Source: Phaeacidiphilus oryzae TH49
GTDB taxonomy: Bacteria; Actinomycetota; Actinomycetes; Streptomycetales; Streptomycetaceae
NCBI RefSeq assembly: GCF_000744815.1
Contig: NZ_JQMQ01000005.1
Location: forward strand, 3,542,055-3,606,054
Length of the DNA: 64,000 nucleotides
Reading direction: 5' to 3'
Shown here: piece after piece, positions 1 to 8,796 of the stretch
Layout of the letters: the number at the start of each line of letters is the position of its first letter
Position numbering within the stretch: position 1 is the stretch's first letter
Made by a program: the position numbers and the translations under genes
Notes under the pieces: generated by a model
Seen by the model: only the letters and a program-made list of their open reading frames with translations
The model's database searches: none
What the model was told of the DNA's origin: nothing

Positions 1-1
1 C

Positions 2-784
2 GTCCTGGACGTGGGCGGCCCGGACACCACCCTGGCCGGCCAGCTGAACGACACCCCGGTGGTGGTCGGCGCGGTCTCCGAGAACGCCGCCAACCCGGCG
101 GGCGGCCCCTGGGGCGGCCACCACACGCTGCCCAACACCCCGGCCGCCCGGGCCGCGGGCCTGGGCCGGAGCGGCTCCCCCGACCCCTCGGGCCAGGCCG
201 AGACCGGCTACGACGGGTACGACGGCCTGGACGAGGACGAGCCGTACGGCAGGCCGCGGCGCCGCCGCCGCGGCCTGAAGGCCGGACTGATCACCCTGGC
301 CGTGCTGGTGGTGCTGGCCGGCGGCGGCTGGGCGGGCTACCAGTGGACCCAGAGCCAGTACTACGTGGGCGCGGACGGCGACCACGTGGCGGTCTTCCGC
401 GGGGTCAACCAGAGCCTGGCGGGGATCGACCTCTCCTCGATCTACCAGGACTACCCGGGGATCCAGCTCAAGTACCTGCCGTCCTTCCAGCAGACCCAGG
501 TCGACGGCACCATCAGCGTCTCCAGCCTGAGCGACGCCCAGTCCAAGGTGGCCTCGCTGCAGGACCAGGCGACCGTCTGCAAGACCGTGGCGACGACCGG
601 GAAGCCGTCCTCCCGCACCTCCTCCGAGTCGGCCAGGCCCACCCCCTCCGCGGGTGCGAGCAGCAGCGCGAAGCCCGGCGCCCCGCGCCCGACGGCGAGC
701 GCCTCGCCGTCCGCCACGCCCAGCCTCACCCAGCAGCAGCGCCAGCTCGCGGGGCAGTGCGACACCGCCTCCGGCACGCCCTAG
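2..784 (+). CDS. PP2C-family Ser/Thr phosphatase, C-terminal part (5' end outside window)
   Basis: This is the 3' part of a gene whose reading frame is open from the first bases of the window, so the start is missing. What remains is about 260 residues: an acidic Gly/Pro-rich linker, a run of arginines, one hydrophobic segment (about residues 90-110 of the fragment), and an extracytoplasmic tail that ends in a long Ser/Thr/Pro/Ala-rich stretch. The piece beginning YYVGADGDHVAVFRGV just after the membrane segment is typical of the extracellular tail of actinobacterial PstP/Stp phosphatases. The catalytic domain itself lies upstream, so the assignment rests on the tail and on context: rodA, pbpA and pknB follow directly, the standard order. 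In this family the enzyme removes phosphate from PknB and its substrates in cell-wall growth and division. Confidence 0.85.
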   Translation, partial: VLDVGGPDTTLAGQLNDTPVVVGAVSENAANPAGGPWGGHHTLPNTPAARAAGLGRSGSPDPSGQAETGYDGYDGLDEDEPYGRPRRRRRGLKAGLITLAVLVVLAGGGWAGYQWTQSQYYVGADGDHVAVFRGVNQSLAGIDLSSIYQDYPGIQLKYLPSFQQTQVDGTISVSSLSDAQSKVASLQDQATVCKTVATTGKPSSRTSSESARPTPSAGASSSAKPGAPRPTASASPSATPSLTQQQRQLAGQCDTASGTP

Positions 785-796
785 GGCGGCGCCGAG

Positions 797-2203
797 GTGA
801 GCACCTTGAGCGGTAGGGGCCCCGCCACCAGCACGATCACCATCACCCCGCAGGGAGCGCCGAACCGCCGCAACACCGAGCTGGCCCTCCTCGTCTTCGC
901 GGTGCTGATCCCGGTCTTCGCCTACGCCAACACGGGTCTGGCGATGGACGGGTCGGTGCCCGCCGGGATGCTGGGCTACGGCCTGGGGATGGGCGGCCTG
1001 GCACTGGTCGCCCACCTGGTGGTGCGCCGCTGGGCGCCGTACGCGGATCCGCTGATGCTGCCGATCGCCACCCTCCTCAACGGGCTCGGGCTGGTCTTCA
1101 TCTGGCGGCTGGACAAGGCCAAGGAGCTGCAGGACAACTCCAGCTCGGCGCCGACCCAGCTGGTCTGGTCCGCGCTCGGCGTGGGCCTCTTCGTGGGCGT
1201 GCTGATCCTGCTGCGGGACCACCGGCTGCTCCAGCGCTACACCTACATCTCGATGGCGGCGGCCATCGTGCTGCTCGCCGCCCCGGCGTTCTTCCCGGCG
1301 GTCTACGGCGCCAAGGTGTGGATCAAGATCGGCGGGTTCTCCATCCAGCCGGGCGAGTTCGCCAAGCTGGTGCTGCCGGTGTTCTTCGCCGGCTACCTGA
1401 TGGTGAAGCGGGACGCCCTCGCGCTGGCCTCCCGGCGGGTGCTGGGGCTCTACCTGCCGCGCGGCCGGGACCTCGGGCCCATCCTCGCGGTCTGGCTGCT
1501 CTCCCTGCTGATCCTGGTCTTCGAGACGGACCTGGGCACCTCGCTGCTCTTCTTCGGCATGTTCGTGCTGATGCTGTACGTCGCCACCGAGCGCACCAGC
1601 TGGATCGCGGTCGGGCTGCTGCTGTCGGCCGGCGGGGCCTTCGCGGTGGGCTCCACCGAGGGCCACGTCCACCAGCGGGTCACCGACTGGCTCCACCCCT
1701 TCGCCCAGGGGCTGGCGCACAAGGGCAACTCGCAGCTCGCCGAGTCGCTCTTCGCCCTCGGCTCCGGCGGGACCCTGGGCACCGGACTGGGCCAGGGCCA
1801 CTCCTGGCTGATCGGCTTCGCCGCCAAGAGCGACTTCATCCTCGGCACCATCGGCGAGGAGCTCGGGCTGGCCGGGCTGATGGCGCTCTTCCTCCTCTAC
1901 GCGCTGCTGGTGGAGCGGGGGATGCGGACCGCCCTGGCGGCCCGCGACCCGTTCGGGAAGCTGCTGGCGGTCGGCCTCTCCGGCGGCCTCGCCCTCCAGG
2001 TGTTCGTGGTCGCGGGCGGCGTCACCGGGCTGATCCCGCTGACCGGGATGACTTTGCCGTTCATCGCCCAGGGAGGGTCCTCCGTCATCGCCAACTGGGC
2101 CCTGGTGGCCGTGCTGTTGAAGATCAGCGACTCGGCCCGCCGCCCCGCACCCGGTCCCGAGCCCTCCGCGGACGCGGAACCGACCCAGGTGGTGAGGGCG
2201 TAA
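797..2203 (+). CDS. rodA: FtsW/RodA/SpoVE-family peptidoglycan polymerase (SEDS protein)
   Basis: A 468-residue protein with about ten to twelve membrane segments and the SEDS-family signature region (KIGGFSIQPGEFAKLVLPVF near residue 180, and the FETDLGTSLLFF and ELGLAGLM segments further on). SEDS proteins polymerise lipid II into glycan strands and work with a class B PBP, and here the class B PBP gene pbpA follows. The gene starts with GTG 12 bases after the phosphatase stop. The ribosome-binding site is weak, so translation is probably coupled. Its stop codon forms TAATG with a tiny reading frame that leads into pbpA. RodA rather than FtsW is inferred from the stp-rodA-pbpA-pknB context, since dcw-cluster neighbours are absent. 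Confidence 0.92.
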   Translation: MSTLSGRGPATSTITITPQGAPNRRNTELALLVFAVLIPVFAYANTGLAMDGSVPAGMLGYGLGMGGLALVAHLVVRRWAPYADPLMLPIATLLNGLGLVFIWRLDKAKELQDNSSSAPTQLVWSALGVGLFVGVLILLRDHRLLQRYTYISMAAAIVLLAAPAFFPAVYGAKVWIKIGGFSIQPGEFAKLVLPVFFAGYLMVKRDALALASRRVLGLYLPRGRDLGPILAVWLLSLLILVFETDLGTSLLFFGMFVLMLYVATERTSWIAVGLLLSAGGAFAVGSTEGHVHQRVTDWLHPFAQGLAHKGNSQLAESLFALGSGGTLGTGLGQGHSWLIGFAAKSDFILGTIGEELGLAGLMALFLLYALLVERGMRTALAARDPFGKLLAVGLSGGLALQVFVVAGGVTGLIPLTGMTLPFIAQGGSSVIANWALVAVLLKISDSARRPAPGPEPSADAEPTQVVRA

Positions 2204-2271
2204 TGAACGACGTGTACACAGGTGTACCGCGAACGAGTGCCGCCGACGAAGGAGGGGCGACCCCCGAATGA
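2203..2271 (+). CDS. 22-codon reading frame linking rodA and pbpA (speculative leader peptide)
   Basis: A short open frame (peptide starting MNDVYTGVPRT) fills the whole rodA-pbpA gap. Its ATG overlaps the rodA stop as TAATG, and its stop overlaps the pbpA start as ATGA. The pbpA ribosome-binding site (GAAGGAGGGG) lies inside it. It could be a translated linker that couples rodA to pbpA, or simply chance: a 65-base gap free of stops is not improbable at this GC content. No homology can be claimed. Confidence 0.25.
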   Translation: MNDVYTGVPRTSAADEGGATPE

Positions 2272-3728
2272 ACAAACCGATCCGCAGGGTCTCCCTCTTC
2301 TGCCTGCTGCTGGTGCTCGCCCTGCTGGTGCGGGTGAACTGGGTGCAGGGGGTGCAGGCCAACGCCCTGGACACCAACGCGAACAACCAGCGGGTCGCCA
2401 TCGAGCGGTACGCCTACCCGCAGGGCAGCATCATCGTCGACGGCAAGCCGGTCACGAAGTCCATCAACGTCAACGGCTACCGGTACAAGTACAAGCAGGG
2501 CTTCGCCGACGGCCCGATGTACGCGCCGATCACCGGCTACTCCTCGCAGGCCTACGGCAGCACCGGCCTGGAGAACCTCGAGGACGGCATCCTCTCCGGC
2601 AACGACGACCGGCTGTTCTTCCGCAACACCCTGGACATGCTGACCGGCAAGCCCAAGCAGGGCGGCAACGTCATCACCACGATCAACTCCAAGGTGCAGC
2701 AGGCGGCCTGGAACGGCCTCGGGGACAAGCGCGGCGCCGCGGTGGCGCTCGACCCGTCCACCGGCAAGATCCTCGCGCTGGTGTCCAAGCCCTCCTACGA
2801 CCCCGGCACGTTCGCCGGGATGAGCTCCGCGGACCAGAAGGCCTGGACGGCGCTGACCAGCGACAAGGACCAGCCGATGCTGGACCGCGCGCTGCGCCAG
2901 ACGTACCCGCCGGGCTCCACCTTCAAGCTGGTCACCACGGCCGCCGCGCTGGAGAACGACCCCAACCTGGACATCAACGCGGCCACCGACTCGCCCAACC
3001 CGTACAAGGCCCCGGACACCGACCACCCGCTGACCAACGAGGGCAACATCCCCTGCACCAACGCCTCGCTGATGCAGGCCCTCCAGTACTCCTGCAACAC
3101 GGTGTACGGAAAGCTCGGCGCGGACATGGGCCGGGCGAAGATGCTGGCCGAGGTGAAGAAGTTCGGCTTCGACGACAGCAACCTGACCACCCCGATCGGC
3201 GTCGCGAAGAGCAACTTCGACCAGACCCCGAACGGGCAGGCGCTGCTCGCCCTGGACTCCATCGGCCAGCACGACACCACGGCCACCCCGCTGCAGATGG
3301 CGATGGTCGCCTCGGCGGTCGCCAACAACGGCGTGCTGATGAAGCCGTACCTGGTCGCGCAGGAGGAGGCGGCGAACCTCTCGGTGGTCTCGCAGACCAA
3401 GCCGCAGCAGTACTCGCAGCCGCTCAGCGCCGCCAACGCGCAGAAGCTGCAGCAGCTGATGGAGAACGTGGTCCAGAAGGGCACCGGAACCACCGCGCAG
3501 ATCCCCGGCGTCACCGTCGGCGGCAAGACCGGTACCGCGCAGAACGGTGTGGACAACTCCGGAAACCCGTACGCCTGGTTCGTCTCCTACGCCAAGGTCG
3601 GCGACAGCTCGCCGATCGCGGTCGCGGTGGTGGTCGAGGCGAGCAAGACCCAGCGCAGCGAGATCTCCGGTTCGGGCCTCGCCGCTCCCATCGCGAAGGC
3701 CATGATGGAAGCCGCGATCGGGAAGTGA
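2268..3728 (+). CDS. pbpA: Penicillin-binding protein 2, class B transpeptidase
   Basis: A 486-residue protein with a single N-terminal membrane anchor (about residues 8-26) followed by a periplasmic-type domain and a transpeptidase domain. The three active-site motifs are visible: STFK in PPGSTFKLVTTAAAL (about residue 217), SCN in LQYSCNTVYGKLG (about 275) and KTGTAQN near 420. It cross-links peptidoglycan on the outer face of the membrane and is expected to partner the SEDS polymerase encoded just upstream. The ATG has a strong Shine-Dalgarno sequence (GAAGGAGGGG, about 10 bases upstream). The short length and position between rodA and pknB fit the actinobacterial PbpA family. Confidence 0.95.
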   Translation: MNKPIRRVSLFCLLLVLALLVRVNWVQGVQANALDTNANNQRVAIERYAYPQGSIIVDGKPVTKSINVNGYRYKYKQGFADGPMYAPITGYSSQAYGSTGLENLEDGILSGNDDRLFFRNTLDMLTGKPKQGGNVITTINSKVQQAAWNGLGDKRGAAVALDPSTGKILALVSKPSYDPGTFAGMSSADQKAWTALTSDKDQPMLDRALRQTYPPGSTFKLVTTAAALENDPNLDINAATDSPNPYKAPDTDHPLTNEGNIPCTNASLMQALQYSCNTVYGKLGADMGRAKMLAEVKKFGFDDSNLTTPIGVAKSNFDQTPNGQALLALDSIGQHDTTATPLQMAMVASAVANNGVLMKPYLVAQEEAANLSVVSQTKPQQYSQPLSAANAQKLQQLMENVVQKGTGTTAQIPGVTVGGKTGTAQNGVDNSGNPYAWFVSYAKVGDSSPIAVAVVVEASKTQRSEISGSGLAAPIAKAMMEAAIGK

Positions 3729-3955
3729 TCACAGGGAGACCGGGCAGTCGTACGGGGAAAACCCGGTGGCGGCTGTCCGGTAACGCACAACGGTGAGAGG
3801 AACGTAAGGGCCCCTGTCCGAGTGATACCGGTCTCGTATCGAGTCGCGCTCGCGGCCGGGATCGCCGCCGCGGGCCGGTAGCGTATCCGCAGGCGGCCCC
3901 TCGGGGGTCACGCAGGACCATGCCTCAATACCGGTGAGGGAGAGGGCTGGAAGCT

Positions 3956-5908
3956 ATGGAAGAGCCGCGTCGCCTCGGCGGCCGGTACGAGCTGGGCTCC
4001 GTGCTCGGGCGCGGAGGGATGGCCGAGGTCTACCTCGCCCACGACACCCGGCTCGGCCGCACCGTCGCGGTGAAGACGCTTCGGGCCGACATGGCCCGCG
4101 ATTCGACGTTCCAGGCCCGGTTCCGTCGCGAGGCACAGTCGGCGGCCTCGCTGAACCATCCGGCCATCGTCGCGGTCTACGACACCGGCGAGGACTACAT
4201 CGACGGAATCTCCATCCCGTACATCGTGATGGAGTACGTCGACGGATCGACCCTGCGTGAGCTTCTTCACTCCGGCCGGAGGCTGCTGCCCGAGCGCGCC
4301 ATGGAGATGACCATCGGCATCCTCCAGGCCCTCGAGTACTCCCACCGCAACGGCATCGTCCACCGCGACATCAAGCCAGCCAACGTCATGCTGACCCGGA
4401 ACGGCACGGTCAAGGTGATGGACTTCGGCATCGCCCGCGCCATGGGCGACTCCGGGATGACCATGACCCAGACCTCCGCGGTGATCGGCACCGCCCAGTA
4501 CCTCTCGCCGGAGCAGGCCAAGGGCGAGCAGGTGGACGCCAGGTCCGACCTGTACTCGACCGGCTGCCTCCTCTACGAGCTGCTGGCACTGCGTCCGCCG
4601 TTCATCGGGGACTCCCCGGTCGCCGTGGCCTACCAGCACGTCCGCGAGGAGCCGCAGCCGCCGTCGGCCTTCGACCCCGAGATCCGGGCCGACTACGACG
4701 CGGTCATCCTCAAGGCGCTGGCCAAGGACCGCGACTACCGCTACCAGAGCGCCGACGAGATGCGCGCCGACATCGAGCGCGCCCTCGACGGACTGCCGGT
4801 GGCCGCCGCGCAGACCATGATGCTCGGCGCCGCCGGGCAGCAGGGCTACGGCGCCGACCCCTACGCGGCCACCAACGTGATGCCGCAGCAGAACCCCGGC
4901 GCCACCACCGTGATGCCGCCGCAGAACGGCAACGCCGGCTACAACGGCGCCCGCGCGGGCGGCTACGACAACGGCGGTTACGACGGCTACGGCGACGACT
5001 ACGGCGGCCGCGGCCACGCCGGACCGCCGCGGCGGCGCGGGCGGGCCTCCTGGGTCCTCCTCGGCCTGGCCGCGGTGCTGGTGCTGGCCGGCTCGTTCTT
5101 CGTGGCCAAGTCGATGTTCGGCGGCCACACCAACCAGCAGACGACGGTGCCCAACCTGGTCGGCAAGACCTGGTCCGAGGCGCAGTCCGCGGTGAACGGC
5201 TCCTCGGACGGCAGCGGCAGCCTGAAGCTGGTCAAGGGCGCCGCCGAGACCTGCGACAGCAGCATCGCCGGCAAGGGCCAGGTCTGCTCGCAGACCCCGG
5301 CGGCGGAGACCTCGGTGGCCGACGGCACCACCGTCACGGTCCGGCTCTCCAGCGGCCCCAAGTCCTTCTCGGTGCCGGACGAGACCGGGAAGACCCAGTC
5401 GCAGGCGACCGCCGACCTGACCAACGCGGGCTTCGCCACCCACATCACCCAGCAGCCGTCCACCAGCGTTCCGGCCGGCCAGGTGATCTCGCAGAACCCG
5501 CCGGGCGGCGCGCAGGCGTCCAAGGGCGCGACGATCACCCTGACCGTCTCGCAGCAGTCGAGCGCCCAGGTGCCGGCGGTCGTCGGGGAGAACTACAACG
5601 ACGCCGTGCAGCAGCTCAAGGCGGCCAACCTGAACTACGCCGAGCAGATCGGCCCGCCCACCCCGGGGCAGGGCGACAGCGTGGTGGTCTCCATGCAGAC
5701 CTCCGACGGCACCCAGGTGAGCGCGGGCCAGCAGGTCCCCGCCGGCACCCAGATCACCCTGGTGGTCACCCCGGCCGACAACACCGCGCAGACCGGGGGC
5801 AGCCCGAGCACCTCGGGCAGCCCGTCCCCCACGCAGGGTCAGGACGGAAGCACCGGTAACGGCATCCTCGGCCAGCTCAACGGCGGCGGGAACGGCAACG
5901 GCGGCTGA
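3956..5908 (+). CDS. pknB: Ser/Thr protein kinase with PASTA domains (PknB type)
   Basis: A 650-residue membrane kinase. Residues about 8-280 are a complete Hanks-type kinase domain: glycine loop GRGGMAEVY, invariant Lys in VAVKTL, catalytic loop HRDIKPANVML, DFG in VMDFGIA, and activation segment GTAQYLSPEQA. A Gly/Tyr/Asn-rich linker leads to one membrane helix (about 361-385). Outside are three PASTA repeats, beginning VPNLVGKTW, VPDETGKTQ and VPAVVGENY, which in this family bind muropeptides or lipid II. The tail is Ser/Pro/Gly-rich. The kinase is expected to phosphorylate division and cell-wall proteins and to be opposed by the phosphatase encoded upstream. The 227-base gap after pbpA may hold its own promoter. 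A strong terminator hairpin follows. Confidence 0.97.
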   Translation: MEEPRRLGGRYELGSVLGRGGMAEVYLAHDTRLGRTVAVKTLRADMARDSTFQARFRREAQSAASLNHPAIVAVYDTGEDYIDGISIPYIVMEYVDGSTLRELLHSGRRLLPERAMEMTIGILQALEYSHRNGIVHRDIKPANVMLTRNGTVKVMDFGIARAMGDSGMTMTQTSAVIGTAQYLSPEQAKGEQVDARSDLYSTGCLLYELLALRPPFIGDSPVAVAYQHVREEPQPPSAFDPEIRADYDAVILKALAKDRDYRYQSADEMRADIERALDGLPVAAAQTMMLGAAGQQGYGADPYAATNVMPQQNPGATTVMPPQNGNAGYNGARAGGYDNGGYDGYGDDYGGRGHAGPPRRRGRASWVLLGLAAVLVLAGSFFVAKSMFGGHTNQQTTVPNLVGKTWSEAQSAVNGSSDGSGSLKLVKGAAETCDSSIAGKGQVCSQTPAAETSVADGTTVTVRLSSGPKSFSVPDETGKTQSQATADLTNAGFATHITQQPSTSVPAGQVISQNPPGGAQASKGATITLTVSQQSSAQVPAVVGENYNDAVQQLKAANLNYAEQIGPPTPGQGDSVVVSMQTSDGTQVSAGQQVPAGTQITLVVTPADNTAQTGGSPSTSGSPSPTQGQDGSTGNGILGQLNGGGNGNGG

Positions 5909-5954
5909 CCTCGCCGTACGCCGGCCTCACCGGTCGTTCTGACCCGTCCGGTCC

Positions 5955-5998
5955 GCAGGGCCCCGGGCCGCTCCGCGAGGGGCGGGCCGGGGCCCTGC
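5955..5998. terminator. Bidirectional terminator between pknB and sortase gene
   Basis: A 12-bp perfect stem (GCAGGGCCCCGG with its complement at 5987-5998) encloses an inner GC-rich hairpin. It lies between the convergent ends of pknB (plus) and the first sortase gene (minus). There is no U-tract, which is usual for Streptomyces terminators. Confidence 0.7.
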
Positions 5999-5999
5999 G

Positions 6000-6800
6000 C
6001 TATCGCAGCTCCGCCGGGACGTCCCGGCGGGCGTCCACCGGGAGGGTGCGGGTCAGCCGGCCCCACACGGCCATCCGGTAGCGGGAGGTGTAGGCCGGGG
6101 TGCAGGTGGTCAGCGTGATGTAGCGGCCCGGGCCGGTGAAGCCGGACTCGGGCGGGACCGGGGCCACCACCCCCACGTCGTACTTGTCGGTGCGGGGCAG
6201 CACCCGGGAGACCGTGTACTCGTACCAGGTGTCCCGGGTCTCGAAGCCGATCAGATCGCCCGGGCGAAGCTCCGGCAGGTCGTGGAAGGCGGCTCCGTGC
6301 CCGTCCCGGTGCGCGGCCATGGCGAAGTTGCCGCTCCGGTCCCACGGCATGGCCGCGCGGTACGGCTGCCGGTACACCCCCGCCACGCCCTGGTCGAGGA
6401 CGTCCAGGCTGGTGCCCAGCATCACCGGGAGCTGGTAGCCGGGGCCGAGCCGGGGGATGTGGAGGAAGCCGATGCCCTCGCCGGGCCGGTAGATCCGCGC
6501 CGGCGCGGAGGCCGCGTCCCCGTGGTGCGGCCGGCCCACCGCCAGCCAGGACTGCCGCAGCCGCTGGGCGTCGTCGCCGGCCTGGCGCTCCGCCAGGACG
6601 TCGGTCCACCACAGCGAGTAGACGACGAAGAGGCCGAGCAGCAGGCCGAGAGTGATCAGCACCTCGCCGCCCACCCCGACGGCGGAGGCGATCCGGCCGC
6701 GGCGGCGGGCGGGGGAGGCCGCCGGGGCGGCGGGGTCGGGCCGGCCGGAGCGGCCGGGCCGTTCGGGCGGTTCGGGCAGAGGATCGGGGTTCTGAGGCAT
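6000..6800 (-). CDS. Class E sortase (distal gene of the cluster)
   Basis: A 266-residue class E sortase. A Pro/Arg-rich cytoplasmic N-terminus (about 50 residues) is followed by one membrane anchor (VLITLGLLLGLFVVYSLWW) and an extracellular sortase barrel. The catalytic His is in MAAHRDGHG, the Cys in TLTTCTPAY, and the Arg in the following SRYRMAVWG. Class E sortases attach proteins carrying LAXTG signals, such as long chaplins, to the cell wall in Streptomyces. It starts with ATG 46 bases after the stop of the neighbouring sortase gene, so the two are probably co-transcribed. Which of the cluster's sortases corresponds to SrtE1 or SrtE2 cannot be decided here. Confidence 0.93.
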   Translation of the reverse strand: MPQNPDPLPEPPERPGRSGRPDPAAPAASPARRRGRIASAVGVGGEVLITLGLLLGLFVVYSLWWTDVLAERQAGDDAQRLRQSWLAVGRPHHGDAASAPARIYRPGEGIGFLHIPRLGPGYQLPVMLGTSLDVLDQGVAGVYRQPYRAAMPWDRSGNFAMAAHRDGHGAAFHDLPELRPGDLIGFETRDTWYEYTVSRVLPRTDKYDVGVVAPVPPESGFTGPGRYITLTTCTPAYTSRYRMAVWGRLTRTLPVDARRDVPAELR

Positions 6801-6846
6801 CGTCGGCTCCGGGGGACCACGGTGGACGGACCCCCTGCCGCGGTGC

Positions 6847-7509
6847 TCAGCCGCCCGTCAGCGCCTTCGGCTTGCCCTCGCTGCGCGGCCGGTCCTCGAC
6901 CAGCTTCCCCCAGACGATCAGCCGGTACTCGGAGGTGAACTCGGGGGTGCAGGTGGTGAGGGTGATGTACCGGCCGGGGCCGGTGAAGCCGGACTCCTTG
7001 GGCACCGGGGTGATGGTGTCCACATTGCTGGGCGAGGTCTGCGGCAGGGTGTTGGTGATCTTGTAGGTGTAGTAGTCGTGCGCCGCCTCGACGATCACCT
7101 CGTCGCCCGGGACCAGCTTGTTGATGTACCGGAACGGCTCGCCGTGGGTGTTGCGGTGCCCGGCGAGCGCGAAGTTGCCGGTCCTGGCCCACGGGAAGGC
7201 GGTCTCCAGGGCGCCCGTGTAGTGGCCGACCTCGCCCTTGTCGAGGATCGACTGCTTTCCGGTGCCCTCCGCGATCGGCGCCTGCACGTCCAGCTTGGGT
7301 ATGTAGATGATCGCGAAGACGGTGCCGTACGAGAACGACCTCGGGTACGCGGCGGCCGAGTCGTGCGCCCCGTCCCACTGCTTCTGCAGCCGCTGGGCCT
7401 CGCCGCGCGAGTGGTTGTCCGCCGCGACGTTGGTCCACCACAGCTCGTAGGCGACGAAGAGGAAGAGCACCACACCGAGGGTGATGAACACCTCGCCCAT
7501 CACCCGCAC
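6847..7509 (-). CDS. Class E sortase (middle gene of the cluster; start uncertain)
   Basis: A 220-residue sortase from the only conventional in-frame start, a GTG at 7509. The membrane helix begins almost at once (VFITLGVVLFLFVAYELWW). Catalytic residues are His in LAGHRNTHG, Cys in TLTTCTPEF and Arg in SEYRLIVWG. Upstream of the GTG the frame stays open for roughly 110 codons and reads as the Arg/Pro-rich N-terminus usual in this family, but it contains no ATG, GTG or TTG and the GTG has no good ribosome-binding site. Either the protein really has a short N-terminus, or a rarer start or a base error hides the true one. The two downstream sortases share the sequence FTGPGRYITLTTCTP, pointing to a duplication. 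Confidence 0.9.
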   Translation of the reverse strand: MRVMGEVFITLGVVLFLFVAYELWWTNVAADNHSRGEAQRLQKQWDGAHDSAAAYPRSFSYGTVFAIIYIPKLDVQAPIAEGTGKQSILDKGEVGHYTGALETAFPWARTGNFALAGHRNTHGEPFRYINKLVPGDEVIVEAAHDYYTYKITNTLPQTSPSNVDTITPVPKESGFTGPGRYITLTTCTPEFTSEYRLIVWGKLVEDRPRSEGKPKALTGG

Positions 7510-7687
7510 CGCGGCCAGGCCGCGGCTCTCCCGGGCCGGGGGCTCCCCGGGCCACCGGCGCCCGTCCCGGGCCCGGAGCCGGCCGCGGGGCCGCTCCTGC
7601 GCCGCTTCCCGCTGCCGCGGCCGGCGGCCCGGTGCCGGGCGGCGTGCCGCCCGCCCGAGACACGGCCGCCCTGCGGAACAGTGCCGG

Positions 7688-8338
7688 TCACGCCGCTCCC
7701 CGGCCCACCACGGGGGCGAGGCCGGCCGAACGCTCGACCGCTCCGGCGTCCCCGCAGTCCTCCAGCCAGTTGGCCAGCATCCGGTGACCCCACTCGGTGA
7801 GGACGGACTCGGGGTGGAACTGCACCCCCTCGACCGGCAGCCGGCGGTGCCGCAGCCCCATCACCACACCGCTGCCGGTCCACGCGGTGATCTCCAGCTC
7901 GGCCGGAACGGTCTCCCGCTCCACGGCCAGCGAGTGGTAGCGGGTCGCGGTGAACGGCGCCGGCAGGCCGCGGAAAACCCCGCCGCCGCGGTGGCTGACC
8001 TCGGAGGTCTTCCCGTGGAGCAGCTCGGGCGCCCGGTCCACCACGGCCCCGTAGGCCACCGCGATGGACTGCAGGCCGAGGCAGACCCCGAAGACCGGCA
8101 GCCCGGCCTCCGCGCAGCCGCGGGCCATCTCGACGCAGACCCCGGCCTCCTCGGGCGTGCCAGGGCCGGGGGAGAGCAGCACCCCGTCGTAACGGCCGCG
8201 GCCGGCGGCGGCCACCTCGGCGGCGTCGACCTGGTCGTTCCGCAGCACCTCGCACTCGGCGCCGAGCTGGTACAGGTACTGGACGAGGTTGAAGACGAAG
8301 CTGTCGTAGTTGTCCACGACGAGGATGCGGCGGGTCAT
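7688..8338 (-). CDS. pabA: Glutamine amidotransferase subunit, anthranilate / aminodeoxychorismate synthase component II
   Basis: A 216-residue class I glutamine amidotransferase. The N-terminus ILVVDNYDSFVFNLVQYL is diagnostic of TrpG/PabA. The oxyanion region is LLSPGPGTPEEAG, the nucleophile Cys is in VFGVCLGLQS, and the His/Glu pair is in VQFHPES. It releases ammonia from glutamine for a partner synthase that aminates chorismate, giving anthranilate (tryptophan) or 4-amino-4-deoxychorismate (folate). No trp or pab synthase gene is adjacent, so the choice between TrpG and PabA is open; many actinobacteria use one subunit for both. Its ATG overlaps the stop of the upstream small gene by four bases (ATGA), so the two are translationally coupled. 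Confidence 0.9.
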   Translation of the reverse strand: MTRRILVVDNYDSFVFNLVQYLYQLGAECEVLRNDQVDAAEVAAAGRGRYDGVLLSPGPGTPEEAGVCVEMARGCAEAGLPVFGVCLGLQSIAVAYGAVVDRAPELLHGKTSEVSHRGGGVFRGLPAPFTATRYHSLAVERETVPAELEITAWTGSGVVMGLRHRRLPVEGVQFHPESVLTEWGHRMLANWLEDCGDAGAVERSAGLAPVVGRGAA

Positions 8339-8679
8339 GCGGGAAGGACTCCGTGGATCACGCGGGCGGGGATCGAGCCGGGCGAGAGGCGGGGGTCGGG
8401 TGCCCCCGCGCCGTTGAGCGAGGAGGTGCCGTGGGAGGCCCCGGTGCCCGGCGAGGCCGTGGACCCGGCACCGTCACCGGAGGGCGGCACCGGCCGGACG
8501 TTGCTGCTGCCGCCCCCGCCGCCGCCGTTGACCGTGGCGTCGCCGAACGGGAGCAGCGGCTCGGCCCACGGGAAGACGAACTGGAAGAGGAGGTAGACCA
8601 CGCCGAGGGCGAGCACCAGTGAGGTCAGCGCCCGCACGGGGGCGTTGCCCGGCAGGTGCCGCCAGATCCATCCGTACAC
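8335..8679 (-). CDS. Small membrane-anchored hypothetical protein
   Basis: A 114-residue protein. I start it at the GTG at 8679 because GGAGGAGAG lies just upstream; the frame is open further up but that part is low-complexity. The N-terminal 20 residues (VYGWIWRHLPGNAPVRALTS) lead into one hydrophobic helix (LVLALGVVYLLFQFVFPWAEPLL), and the rest is Gly/Ser/Pro-rich and probably outside the cell. It overlaps pabA by four bases. Family knowledge: a small protein of this kind sits beside pabA and the sortases in Streptomyces, but I know no function for it. Confidence 0.75.
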   Translation of the reverse strand: MYGWIWRHLPGNAPVRALTSLVLALGVVYLLFQFVFPWAEPLLPFGDATVNGGGGGGSSNVRPVPPSGDGAGSTASPGTGASHGTSSLNGAGAPDPRLSPGSIPARVIHGVLPA

Positions 8680-8796
8680 CGGCTCTCCTCCCTCACCGTC
8701 ACACCGTTCGCTTCGGCGGACGACCGCCGCACCCGCACCGCAACAGAGTAAGGCGCCGAGGCCCCCGCCGGGCCCAGGCTCCACTCGGTGTGCTCA

